Below are positions 17,201 to 25,297 of a DNA stretch of 25,313 nt, piece after piece. The translations under genes and the position numbers were made by a program. Position 1 is the stretch's first letter. Each line of letters opens with the position of its first letter. The notes under the pieces were generated by a model. That model had not been told where the DNA came from. It saw only the letters and a program-made list of their open reading frames with translations, and did no database searches. Source of the stretch: JAYVSZ01 sp043774925 (GTDB taxonomy: Bacteria; Pseudomonadota; Gammaproteobacteria; Burkholderiales; Methylophilaceae); the NCBI GenBank assembly GCA_043774925.1, contig JAYVSZ010000036.1, positions 1 through 25,313 on the forward strand, read 5' to 3'.

Positions 17201-20200
17201 TCTTCACCATTGATTTTGAGGGAAAATTTAGCGCCCAGCAAGCCTTTAACGACTATATTGGTTTGAGCAACCGGCAACACCGCTTTATCTTTGGGCGACA
17301 ATATTGCCAATGCATTATCCAGTTCTGGTAATAAAGTGTCCAAGTCTAAACCAGACTTTGTTGGCAAAGGCTTGGCCTCAGTGTCAAGTGCTGTTTTTAC
17401 GGCTTCGTTAGCATCAGCCTGCTGATTATTTACACCTACAGTTGCGGGGCTTGGACTGGTTGTTGAGCTAGTTGCAGTACTTGTTGTAGCGCCAATTATG
17501 CCGCTGGCTGGCAATGCTTTAGCATCACCAATCGCGACTGGCGTGGCATTTGCGTTAAATTGTGCATTTAATGCAGTGGCGGCTTCCGAACTATTTAGCT
17601 GTTTATCACGATGTTTGATTTCCATAAGCAAATCTACGCTACAGCTATCAATAGCAAAGTCGGCCTTATGCAATTCGCTGTTTTTCATATCGACAAAACG
17701 GCTGCCTGCATCATTTGCATTGCGGTTGGAAAGCACCTCTAAGTGCGCGCCAGCTGGCAGAGAGGTTGCATCAACTTTGAGTACGTGCGTGACTGGACGC
17801 AGACCATACAAGCTGTACTTGCCCAAGCCGTCAGTCTGTACTGATGTGCCATCTTCTAAAAATAAAACCACGCCAGGCAAACCAGGTTCGTCTGTATCTT
17901 GCACTTGGTTTTGATTGCAATCGGCATATACCTTGCCAATTAAATAGCCACGATCGCTGAAAACGCCCAGCAACACCTGTACGCTAGCGATGGCAATATT
18001 ACTTATTTTAATAAGTGGCGCTGCGCTTGTGGCCTGCGCGCGGTTAATGCCGTCACCTTGTAGCGCGCCCACTCCTACACGTACACGGTAAGTCAGCGTA
18101 ATCACGGTTTGATCGGCAATAGAGCCAATATTAAACACCAACTGCGGGCCTATATCGCCCTCGGGTTCAGGCAGTTGCGAGCCATCTAGGCGGAGTTTGC
18201 CGCCGTTTAGTCGGGCAGTATTTGGCTGATAAGTAAAACCAGCGGGCAGATTGTCTGCGATCTTAATTCGGCCTAATAGTTGGCCCGAGGTATTTTTAAT
18301 TTTGATGGTGTAATCAAGAAATTCGCCAATTTCTACGGCTTTGCGCGCAACCGTTTTTTCTACAAACAGGCCAGAAAGCTCGCTCGAATCCAGCGGAATA
18401 TCAATATTAACGGGTCCAGTAAAAACGGATACATTAAATGGCCCGCCATAAGAGCCGCTAAGATCAATGACACGTCCAGCAGGTAACAAACTAGGCGCTA
18501 AAGTAGAAGGGAAAGCAAAACCGCTTGGTGGCGTAATAACTAAGCGATATTGGCTAGGATTAACGGTTGGAAACTCATATCGCCCATCTGCAGCCGTCAC
18601 CACGGTGCTAGGCGCAGGTGTCACGCCATCCGCTAAAAACACTCTGGCTAATCCGCCAGGGTTGCCGCCATTACCTGCGCCAGTAATATCAATTAAGGTC
18701 ACCGTTGCACCCGCCACAGGCGCATTGGTTTTACTATCAAACACCACCCCAAATGGGTCAATTAACAATATCACGTCAATCTGCCCAGCCCCGCAGCCCT
18801 GCAATGAGGCAGTAAGACTGTCGTTTTTTTTCACACTCATCACGCCATCGCCCTGTGTTGGTGCATTGCCTGTCGTTGGCACGTCGGGCAAAATACGGAA
18901 CAAGCCCGTATTTATACCTGTCTCTGTGGCAATAAAGGTCTCTATATCACCCGTTAGCGCAGATCTGATAATGATTTGTTTGGTTTCTACTACCAAAGGG
19001 TCAGCATTACATTGTGACGCATTTGCCTGCACAAAAAAACTTTGCCCCGTTGTGGCTGAACGAATTTGTGTGTTGTAACTACTATCCAAATAATACTTGA
19101 TGGTAGGTGGGGCGCTAGGCACGCTCATTTGCACAGTGTTAGAGTTAACTGTGGTTGCTGCTGGATTGATGCCATCGTTAAAAATAAGTTGACCCGTATT
19201 TTGCAGCGATCCACTCGCGTTTGCATTCACGGTTACGGTAAAATTACGTGCAATTGATTGCCCTGCACTAATCGACGCAAACCCAAACGCGATAGCATCT
19301 ACTTGGCTTAACACTGCGGGTGGCGCGGTGCTGTATGTGTGTGTTGGATTGCCCGCCAAGTGATAAAGCGCAGTAGAGCTTGGAGCATTCACCAAGTTGG
19401 CAAAAGTGGTGTTGGCGGGAATCACATCGCGCAGCAACACTAATGTTTGATTTACACCATTGACCACAGTTGGAATGCCCGTAGCATTGGCGTTGCCAGT
19501 ATTGCTGGCACTTAATGTGAAACTCACCGCGCCACCAGGTAGTGGGGTCAAATTGCTGGCGGTTTTAGATAATTGAAATTGCGCGCCATTGGCAATTTGA
19601 ATGGTGTCGGTATTGCTGGCAACCAAACCTTGCAATGCTGTGGTAGCGGTGAACAATACTTGCGCATTATTGCCAACAGATACCAAAGTGGGAATAGTGC
19701 CGCTTAGCACAAGATTAACGCCTGCTCCAGGCGCTAAATTAAAGCTTGCGCCATTCGCTATACTCACTTCTCCTGGATCAGCGATACCATTGCCGTTTGC
19801 ATCCACGGTTAAGCCAAGGCTGCCCACATCATAGTTATCCGCAGCTAAATTTGCATAAGTTAACGTATAGGTGCTGGCCACATTGCCTGTATTAGTAAGC
19901 CTGTGCGGCAACACCACCCCACCGCCAGCGGGGCGCAGCACGGTTTGATTAGCAGTCAGTGTTAACGCCTCTAAGGGCTGCACAACCACACGAACCAAGT
20001 TAGAAAATACGATGGAATTAAAGCCGTTATCGGTGTCGAAATAAGTTGCTCTAGCTTGATTATCGAGATTGGTGCCGGCTAGGGGTGCAGCAAACGCCAT
20101 GGACGAGACAGAAATGAGCAAAATAGACAAAAAAGCGCGATACAGCATCCATAGCGCTTTTAGGCTTATTTTATTGCTGACAATACTGTTGAAATGCTTA

Positions 20201-20205
20201 CTCAT
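14260..20205 (-). CDS. DUF11/Ig-domain protein with C-terminal outer-membrane beta-barrel (protein C)
   Basis: This 1981-residue protein has a signal peptide (about 1-39, SMAFAA). The N-terminal module pair includes TVDANGNGIADPGE and a DUF11 unit. A carboxypeptidase-regulatory-like domain (about 500-590), a DUF11 unit (FVEKTVARKAVEIGEFLDYT) and an SdrD-like B domain near 750-860 (GYLIGKVYADCNQNQVQD) follow. After a Ser/Thr/Ala-rich linker comes an invasin-like Ig (Big_1) region near 1068-1160. From about 1220 to the end there are alternating amphipathic strands closing with GVYARIRFKFDENSF, whose aromatic terminal residue is typical of BAM-inserted barrels. It is probably inserted in the outer membrane. 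Anchoring or exporting neighbours B and D is inferred. It follows a terminator and may be expressed at a lower level than B. Confidence 0.85.
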   Translation of the reverse strand: MSKHFNSIVSNKISLKALWMLYRAFLSILLISVSSMAFAAPLAGTNLDNQARATYFDTDNGFNSIVFSNLVRVVVQPLEALTLTANQTVLRPAGGGVVLPHRLTNTGNVASTYTLTYANLAADNYDVGSLGLTVDANGNGIADPGEVSIANGASFNLAPGAGVNLVLSGTIPTLVSVGNNAQVLFTATTALQGLVASNTDTIQIANGAQFQLSKTASNLTPLPGGAVSFTLSASNTGNANATGIPTVVNGVNQTLVLLRDVIPANTTFANLVNAPSSTALYHLAGNPTHTYSTAPPAVLSQVDAIAFGFASISAGQSIARNFTVTVNANASGSLQNTGQLIFNDGINPAATTVNSNTVQMSVPSAPPTIKYYLDSSYNTQIRSATTGQSFFVQANASQCNADPLVVETKQIIIRSALTGDIETFIATETGINTGLFRILPDVPTTGNAPTQGDGVMSVKKNDSLTASLQGCGAGQIDVILLIDPFGVVFDSKTNAPVAGATVTLIDITGAGNGGNPGGLARVFLADGVTPAPSTVVTAADGRYEFPTVNPSQYRLVITPPSGFAFPSTLAPSLLPAGRVIDLSGSYGGPFNVSVFTGPVNIDIPLDSSELSGLFVEKTVARKAVEIGEFLDYTIKIKNTSGQLLGRIKIADNLPAGFTYQPNTARLNGGKLRLDGSQLPEPEGDIGPQLVFNIGSIADQTVITLTYRVRVGVGALQGDGINRAQATSAAPLIKISNIAIASVQVLLGVFSDRGYLIGKVYADCNQNQVQDTDEPGLPGVVLFLEDGTSVQTDGLGKYSLYGLRPVTHVLKVDATSLPAGAHLEVLSNRNANDAGSRFVDMKNSELHKADFAIDSCSVDLLMEIKHRDKQLNSSEAATALNAQFNANATPVAIGDAKALPASGIIGATTSTATSSTTSPSPATVGVNNQQADANEAVKTALDTEAKPLPTKSGLDLDTLLPELDNALAILSPKDKAVLPVAQTNIVVKGLLGAKFSLKINGEEIAERRVGKRSTLEGKKSEAWEYVGINLKPGNNLIEVTQLDTFNNARGTSSINITAPGNAAKLKLLTSNKDMPADGKSMVKVTLEVTDAEGAPVTVRTPVTVEAANGLWQTVDLNPNEPGLQLFVENGSAELMLQSPRDPGDVEVRASSGNIKTSEKLRFVPELRPMIVAGIIEGAINFHKLNTKSLFAAREQDGFEQELKNFSRSSGDGKTTGAARAAMFLKGKVKGEYLLTLGYDSDKEKKERLFRDIQPDQFYPIYGDSSLKSFDAQSTGKLYVRVDHGKSFTLYGDYTTQQQTDEARKLGQYNRSLNGIRSHYEEGNVRGNVFASRDSSRQVVKEIPARGISGPYEFNTTLFIENSEKVEILLRDRDQPSVILSATPQARFSDYEIETLTGRILFKAPIPSVDANLNPISIRVTYEVDQGGAQFWVAGVDGQVKLNDKVEVGGSYVKDNNPQDNQDLTSANVTYKLNLETKVIAEVAHLNKDSTGSGNGKRVELKHESKQLQANVFAGKTDVGFDNAASILNKGRSEAGAKVAYKITDKDTFKGEYIRSEDTATNGNREGVQVAEVHQFDNNVRIELGVRSVGETRTSADASTTGVTPLQTTSARIKLSGPVPQFEQATVYGEYEQDVSDSERKIAALGGEYAFKNGGHLYARHEFISSLGNRYSLNDTQQNNSTVVGLDMDYMKDGHVFSEYRINNALSARDAQAALGLRNMWSLSDGLKLHAGFERTHSFSGTNTSESLALTSAIEYTNNPLWKGSARLEYRNSSSSDTIFSSLGAAYKLNDEWTFLGKNALEFTMNKDAPDTLRDRIQLGLAYRDAATNVWNGLMRVEQRIETEDKPLVGFATNRYVTIVSGHVNYQPSKQLIYSGHYAGKWVSDQSNDLDSQSNLHLLSGRVTYDLSKKWDVSANASALFSGNLRSYQQGLGFELGYLLKENLWLSGGYNIFGFTDKDLAGQDYTNPGVYARIRFKFDENSF

Positions 20206-20316
20206 TAAACTCTTAGCTTTGGTCTTAAGGTTTTTCTAGCGGTATTACTCAACTAGATGTTAAAGTTTTCTATTGAGCCCTCAGTACCAAAGGGCATATA
20301 AAGACTCAACAGAAAA

Positions 20317-20334
20317 GGGAGGGCGAACCCTCCC
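20317..20334 (-). terminator. Intrinsic terminator or attenuator after protein B
   Basis: On the minus strand GGGAGGG-TTCG-CCCTCCC forms a perfect 7-bp stem with a UUCG tetraloop, followed by TTTTCTGTT. It begins 15 bases past the protein B stop and 112 bases before the protein C start. It should stop most transcription after A and B and leave C and D to read-through or a separate promoter, for which I see only weak candidates. Confidence 0.85.
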
Positions 20335-20348
20335 CAACCTTAAGCGGA

Positions 20349-22967
20349 CTAAGGATTAATTCTTACTACAAACTGAATAATGACTGATGCACTAGGAATC
20401 AGCACCGCAGCTGGGCCAGCCGTTGCGCTAACCGTACCAGCAAAACCTACCGCTGGTGCAGTTACCACGTAGCTTGCTGGAACAGAAGCTACGTTCGACT
20501 GGAACGTTGTACTTGCAGGGGTTGCATCGCTAATCGTTAAGCCTACAACATTGGCAGTGCCGTTGTTGGTGGCGGTAATACGATAAACAATACATGCATT
20601 TGGCAAAGCACCTGTCGTGATATTAGCCACACCAAAGGCTGTATCTGGCGTGCCATCACATGCTGCGTCAAGCGCTTGTTGTTTTAGCAAGACAAGGTTG
20701 CCTGAAATAACCGTTGTTGTATCGGTTGCAGGTAAAACGCTAGGCGCGGCTACAGCATTAACTAGGCCAGTGACAGTAGCACTAAGCGTGGTGGTATCAA
20801 TCACGCCCAAGCCTGCGCCAGATAATGCTGTCACTTTCACCAACAATGGCAAGCTTGCACCTACGTTCAAGGTGCCCAAGTTGGCTGCTGTATTAATAAT
20901 AGTATCGCCAGCATCAATCAAACCGTTGTTGTTAACATCAAGGTACACGATTGTCGTAAAGTTGGCGTTGCTATTAGCTAAGGCTAAGGTAACAACACTA
21001 GTACCTGTGTTTTCTGCCACGTTACCCGCATTGGTAATGGTGTGTGAATACACCACAGAACCACCTGGGAACACTTGCCCAATATTATTAGCTACCAATT
21101 TCACACTACGTACAGTATTGATAGTTAGAGCGTCATGTTTACGATCTGAAGCACCTGACGAAGGTGAAAGCACGCGGAAGAAGATATTTTGACCAGGTGC
21201 TGGGATAGCTGCCTGATTTGCAGGTGGTGTGACATCTGCAAATACCTGCTTGCTTGCACCGCCAGCAATGATACCTGTATTGGTAATCACCGCGTTGGTT
21301 ACTGCATCGCGGAACACAACTGTCCAACCTGCTGGTAATGCAATGGTAGCAAAGGTTGAATCTGTACTTGCCGCTAAGTTGAATGTATCGCCTGTTGTAC
21401 TTGTGTTATTGACAAACAAACTAAAACTAGCAAGCACACCTGGGTTGGTAGAAAGCGTCGTTACTGCAAGCGCCTCTGGACCAGCACCAGCGCCTGGCGC
21501 ACCAGGTAGCGCGCTAGTATTGGTTAAGTCCACCGTGTTTGCAGTAATCACAGTCAGCGTATCCGTTGCAGAAGTAAATACGGCAGGATTGGTTTTAGAA
21601 GTTGCTGTTTTGCTTACGCTAAATGAACCACCCGTTGCACCCGCTGGTAAAACTGCTTTTAACACCACGTTATAAGTGCCACCAACAGCCACCAAACCCG
21701 TATCAGGAATGCCGTTTCCGTTAGTATCCAACAATGGCGTAACGCCATCCGCTTGGAACAAGTTAAAGGTTGTACCAACTGGATAAGTGCTTGTGCCCAC
21801 AGTGATATCAAAGCTATCAGCCGTGTTGCTGGTGTTAGTTAAGAGATTGGTAAATGGTACGGTGCTGCCTTGCGTTGCACTTGCTACCGTTTGGCCTGCA
21901 AAAGTTAACGAAATCACTTTATTTACTGTAAACGTAAAAGTGTTAGTGTTGACTGCTGGAATTGCCGCCGCGCCATCGTTATACGCATAAGTAGCCGTAT
22001 TGTTGATTGGGCCAGCAACATCGGCAGCAGGTAGATTCACCGTAAATGACACTGTGCCAGATTGACCAGGCGCTACGCTGCTAATAATAGCAGTCATTGT
22101 TGTACCAGTAACGCTATAATCAATCGTCGGGCTTGTGCCGATAATGTCACCAGTGGCATCAGTTAATGGCGTAGCAGTTGCGCTCCATCTACCTGAACCA
22201 ACGTTATAGAGCATACCAGCCGGAATTACATCCACCAAATTGACGGCCGTTGCCGCTGTGTTGCCAGTGTTGCTGTAGGTTAAAGTGATAGTGTAAGGCG
22301 TGGTACCAGGGTTGCCTGAAACCGCACTCATGGATTTAGTCACGTTTAACACCGCATTTGTAGTGATTGTCGTAATATCTGTCACCGAAGCTGTAATTGT
22401 GCCATTAAACGTGCTGGTAGCTGTCATTACCAAGTTATTGATATTGCCAGAAATCGCCGTTGTTGGCACGTTACCCACCGCTACAAAACGGAAGATTTCG
22501 CCCGCCGCCAAAGCTGTGGTGCTAGTAATTGGCGTGGTGTTATCTGCAATGCCGTTACCGTCCGCATCTGCATACAAGGTTACCGAAGTAAATGTAAAGG
22601 TCGGACCAGCAAAAGCATCTGTCAGATTATAGGTATCGGTACCATTACCTGTGTTGGTTAAGGTAAATGGATAAGTCACTTGGCTGCCCGCTGTGACCGT
22701 TTTATTAAGCGGCGCAGTTAACGTTAGCGCGGCGACTTGTTGCACAATCGCCGTGACTACGTTGGAGGTAACCGTGCGCGAGATATTGGATGCGTCAGTA
22801 TAGCTCGCTGAAGCTTGGTTGCTAATAGCTGTGCCTGCTGCAGGCGTTGCTGCAAAAGCCACAGGTTGTAGCAGCAGCACTAATGCAAACATCAGCGCTC
22901 CTGTTATTGCTTGTACTAGTGCGGCAGAATGGCCGCTCCAGAACATAGGTTTTTTATTGGTACTCAC
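20349..22967 (-). CDS. DUF11 surface protein with repeated module pairs (protein B)
   Basis: The open frame extends to an ATG at 23018, but I prefer the GTG at 22965-22967 (about 872 residues). An AGGGAGA ribosome-binding site (22974-22980) sits 6 bases before it, and this start gives a normal signal peptide (MSTNKKPMFWSGHS... cut near AFAA, residue 39). The mature protein has about five DUF11-like Ig folds with motifs such as TNTGNGTDTYNL and DVIPAGML. It also has Asp/Asn-rich loops DADGNGIAD, DTNGNGIPD and DVNNNGLIDAGD that look like calcium loops. Its C-terminus (about 620-872) resembles that of protein D, and its N-terminus resembles that of protein C. It sits 57 bases after gene A and just before a strong terminator, as for a highly expressed structural protein. 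Confidence 0.88.
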   Translation of the reverse strand: MSTNKKPMFWSGHSAALVQAITGALMFALVLLLQPVAFAATPAAGTAISNQASASYTDASNISRTVTSNVVTAIVQQVAALTLTAPLNKTVTAGSQVTYPFTLTNTGNGTDTYNLTDAFAGPTFTFTSVTLYADADGNGIADNTTPITSTTALAAGEIFRFVAVGNVPTTAISGNINNLVMTATSTFNGTITASVTDITTITTNAVLNVTKSMSAVSGNPGTTPYTITLTYSNTGNTAATAVNLVDVIPAGMLYNVGSGRWSATATPLTDATGDIIGTSPTIDYSVTGTTMTAIISSVAPGQSGTVSFTVNLPAADVAGPINNTATYAYNDGAAAIPAVNTNTFTFTVNKVISLTFAGQTVASATQGSTVPFTNLLTNTSNTADSFDITVGTSTYPVGTTFNLFQADGVTPLLDTNGNGIPDTGLVAVGGTYNVVLKAVLPAGATGGSFSVSKTATSKTNPAVFTSATDTLTVITANTVDLTNTSALPGAPGAGAGPEALAVTTLSTNPGVLASFSLFVNNTSTTGDTFNLAASTDSTFATIALPAGWTVVFRDAVTNAVITNTGIIAGGASKQVFADVTPPANQAAIPAPGQNIFFRVLSPSSGASDRKHDALTINTVRSVKLVANNIGQVFPGGSVVYSHTITNAGNVAENTGTSVVTLALANSNANFTTIVYLDVNNNGLIDAGDTIINTAANLGTLNVGASLPLLVKVTALSGAGLGVIDTTTLSATVTGLVNAVAAPSVLPATDTTTVISGNLVLLKQQALDAACDGTPDTAFGVANITTGALPNACIVYRITATNNGTANVVGLTISDATPASTTFQSNVASVPASYVVTAPAVGFAGTVSATAGPAAVLIPSASVIIQFVVRINP

Positions 22968-23075
22968 TTTATTTCTCCCTAGGGATGATTGTTTAATTAA
23001 TTGTGTTGCTAAATTCAAGTTGTTTTGTTATTGATTAGTTCAGGGCGCTTGTGGATTCGTCGTCATATTCACCCT

Positions 23076-23594
23076 TTATTTGGCTTGTTCGTTAGCAGGG
23101 GCTGCACTCACTTGCATACGGGCGCGCACCTTAGCGCTGGCGTTATGCGACATATCACCTAACTTCCACTGCAAAAATCGGTATTCACTATATGGCACTA
23201 AACGCTCTGCAGTTTTGCCATCTGCTAATTTCACTTGGCGCTTAAGCGGGATAGCCAAAAACTCCGCGCCATCTAAACTGGCCATTGCTGTTTTTGGTAG
23301 TGCGCTATTGGGCAAATATTCTAGACCCTGCGGAACGGGTAGTGTTGCCAGCACGCCCTGCACTGGCTTACCTGGATTACGGTAAATCACGCTATATTCA
23401 ATAATATCGCCAGGCTTGGCTTTATCAGCCAGCTCTAGCACCTCTTTGTTGCCCACCAAACGCACCGTGGAGGCAGAAAGCTTGGCTTCCACCTGATTCG
23501 CATTTTCATTATCGGCAAACGCCGATACGCTGAGCAGCACTAAAGCAAGTGCAGCCAAGGTTCGCGTCATATTTTGTAGTGTCATTTTCAACAT
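23076..23594 (-). CDS. Small exported DUF11-like protein (protein A)
   Basis: This 172-residue protein has a signal peptide (MLKMTLQNMTRTLAALALVLLSVSAFA, cut near residue 27). A single DUF11-like domain follows (GDIIEYSVIYRNPGKPVQGV...PVPQGLEYLPNS), with a charged tail ending NEQAK. AAGGA about 5 bases before the ATG supports the start. It heads the cluster, 57 bases before the extended frame of protein B. Because it is a single domain, a periplasmic chaperone, initiator or cap role for the larger DUF11 proteins is possible, but that is speculation. No promoter could be firmly assigned in the AT-rich upstream region. Confidence 0.85.
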   Translation of the reverse strand: MLKMTLQNMTRTLAALALVLLSVSAFADNENANQVEAKLSASTVRLVGNKEVLELADKAKPGDIIEYSVIYRNPGKPVQGVLATLPVPQGLEYLPNSALPKTAMASLDGAEFLAIPLKRQVKLADGKTAERLVPYSEYRFLQWKLGDMSHNASAKVRARMQVSAAPANEQAK

Positions 23595-23948
23595 TTATTC
23601 CTTATCTCATCATTTTGTTTTTTTGTTACTTCACTTCAATAAAATGTGTAACGCGAAATTCTTTTTTTTCGCCCTGCCTGAATCAATTACCAAAAACAAG
23701 CGGACAAACATTTTATATGTTAATAAAATTAATTATTAAAAGAATACAATATATAATAATCAGTTATTTAAAGTCAACTATTAACTAACATTCTCACTTT
23801 ATTTTACAAACTTTTGTGCGCTTTACTGCTTAGTTTCACCTTTAACACAACAAGCGCATATAAGCAAGCTTATTTTTGGTCTCTTCACATATACGCGCTA
23901 AAACCAAAATAATAGACTAACGTTAATAGCAGAATAAGGTTTACAAAA
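23595..23948. other. AT-rich intergenic region between protein A and the rubredoxin remnant
   Basis: No gene is supported here. The region must hold the leftward promoter of the DUF11 cluster and a rightward promoter for the rubredoxin remnant, but no hexamer pair stands out. An imperfect inverted repeat, ATTTTTGGT (23872-23880) with ACCAAAAT (23903-23910), could be a weak hairpin or binding site. Confidence 0.5.
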
Positions 23949-24100
23949 ATGGAAACGTGGATGTGTATTGTTTGCGGACTAGTTTATGAAGAAGAAAAAG
24001 GCTGGCCAAAAGACGGTATTACCGATGGCACGCGCTGAGAAGATTGAGTTAGGTCTAGTTTTGAGGACGGGCAAGTTGATGCTATTTTATCAACTTGAAA
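23949..24100 (+). pseudogene. Rubredoxin remnant with premature TGA codons
   Basis: The ATG at 23949 opens METWMCIVCGLVYEEEK...WPKDGITDGTR and then hits TGA at 24036-24038, where rubredoxins have the conserved Trp of the WED motif. The codons after it read ED, then a second TGA, then V, suggesting a further lost Trp (WV). The first iron ligand pair CxxCG is intact, but the second CPxCG is missing. Rubredoxins are about 55-residue Fe(SCys)4 electron carriers; this 29-residue product has two of four ligands and cannot bind iron normally. AAGG upstream is a possible relic ribosome-binding site. The right-hand end is approximate. Confidence 0.8.
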
Positions 24101-24146
24101 GGAAGTTTAATGAAACGTATCCCCCATCGTATATTACCGAGGTGTG

Positions 24147-24265
24147 ACTGTAGCGCTTTATCCTGGTGGGCGGTGCTCATCAAGGTTGATTTAATCTTAC
24201 TAGAAGATATTTGTAGCCCAAGATAAATATTGTAAAGCATAAAATTAAGCTTAAAATACACACAT
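24147..24265. repeat. Direct repeat copy 1, upstream of the integrase remnant
   Basis: This stretch aligns with 25155-25272 at roughly four-fifths identity by eye. Shared blocks include the starting actgta, gataaat-ttgtaaa, cataaaa, ttaagc and the closing tacacacat. It contains imperfect inverted arms (TTTATC near 24157, GATAAA near 24222). The right end runs straight into the integrase remnant. Confidence 0.7.
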
Positions 24266-25109
24266 TACAGATCGCTATATACTCGAAATTGCACCCACTA
24301 AAGCAGCACGCACACAAATCGACAACGTACGCGAAATGCAAAATTTAATTGTATTTTTTAACAACCCACCTGCACCAATCGCAGAAATTAAGCCGATACA
24401 TATCAGGCAATATCTGAATTGGCGTACAGATAACGGTAAAAAAAGTACGGTGCGTGCCAACCGCGAGAAATCTTTGCTTTCTCACCTATTTAATATTGCA
24501 CGCGACTGGGGTGCGCTCGATACGGTTAATCCATGTCAAGGCATCAAGGGGTACACCGAAGAAGGTCGAGATGTGTACGTCGAAGATAATATTTACGATG
24601 CAATTTACCAAGTGGCAACCCAGCCACTCAAAGATGCGCTGGATCTCGCTTATTTGACTGGTCAGCGGCCTGCTGACGTTATCGCAATGAGTGAATCAGA
24701 CATCCAAGATAATGTTCTGCTCGTTCAGCAGGGTAAACCCAATACCAAACTACGCATTAGCATTACTGGAGAATTGAAATCGCTACTAGAACGCATACTG
24801 AAAAACAAACAAACTCACAAAGTTCGTACTTCGCAATTGATATGCACCGAAACAGGCAGGCCGATTAGTCAAAATGCATTATGACTTAGATTCGATAAAG
24901 CACGAGATAAAGCCATTAAACAAACCCCCGCAATAGCAAAGGATGTTAAGCATTTTCAGTTTAGAGATTTAAGAGCCAAAGCCGCAAGTGATAAAGCAGA
25001 AAGTGAAACGATGCGAGATGCTCAATTGCAATTAGGTCATAGCTCTATGGCCATGACAGAGCAATATGTCAGGCAACGTCGCGGGCAAAAAGTAAGCCCG
25101 ACTAGATAA
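24264..25109 (+). pseudogene. Tyrosine recombinase/phage integrase, missing its start and split by an in-frame TGA
   Basis: One reading frame encodes an integrase-like protein. It starts without an initiation codon (DRYILEIAPTKAARTQIDN, SAM-like N-terminal domain). The catalytic domain follows with the first active Arg in TGQRPADV. Then TGA at 24882-24884 interrupts it, and the same frame continues LRFDKARDKAIKQT, the second Arg box FRDLRAKAASD, LGHSSMAMTEQYVR with the active His and Tyr, and TAA at 25107-25109. Family members are about 330 residues, so roughly 40 N-terminal residues are absent. The longest ATG-started part is 24336-24884. No cargo genes are adjacent, and a direct repeat lies on each side. 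It is probably a dead remnant of an integrated element. Confidence 0.85.
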
Positions 25110-25154
25110 TTCCAACCGACTAAACTGGTACTAGCGAAAAAATTCCTCATACTC

Positions 25155-25272
25155 ACTGTAACGTCTTATCGTGGCTTTGCTTATGAAGTTTGATTAATCT
25201 TATTAGTAGATATGCGCAGCCCACGATAAATGTTGTAAAACATAAAAATTAAGCATAGTATACACACATAAA
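25155..25272. repeat. Direct repeat copy 2 with a 9-bp inverted arm pair
   Basis: This is the second copy of the repeat at 24147-24265. Here the inverted arms are perfect: TTATCGTGG (25166-25174) and CCACGATAA (25221-25229), 46 bases apart. It lies directly upstream of a gene starting at 25298, so it may contain that gene's promoter or an attachment site. Confidence 0.7.
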
Positions 25273-25297
25273 AGTACACACTTTAAAGGTGAAAAAT

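Noticed and set aside
23949..25109. TGA codons at expected Trp positions in rubredoxin and within the integrase, suggesting TGA read as Trp
   Set aside because: Intact genes in the window use TGG for Trp, and TGA ends the hydrolase gene at 1280-1282. The two affected genes also lack other essential parts, so ordinary decay explains the stops.
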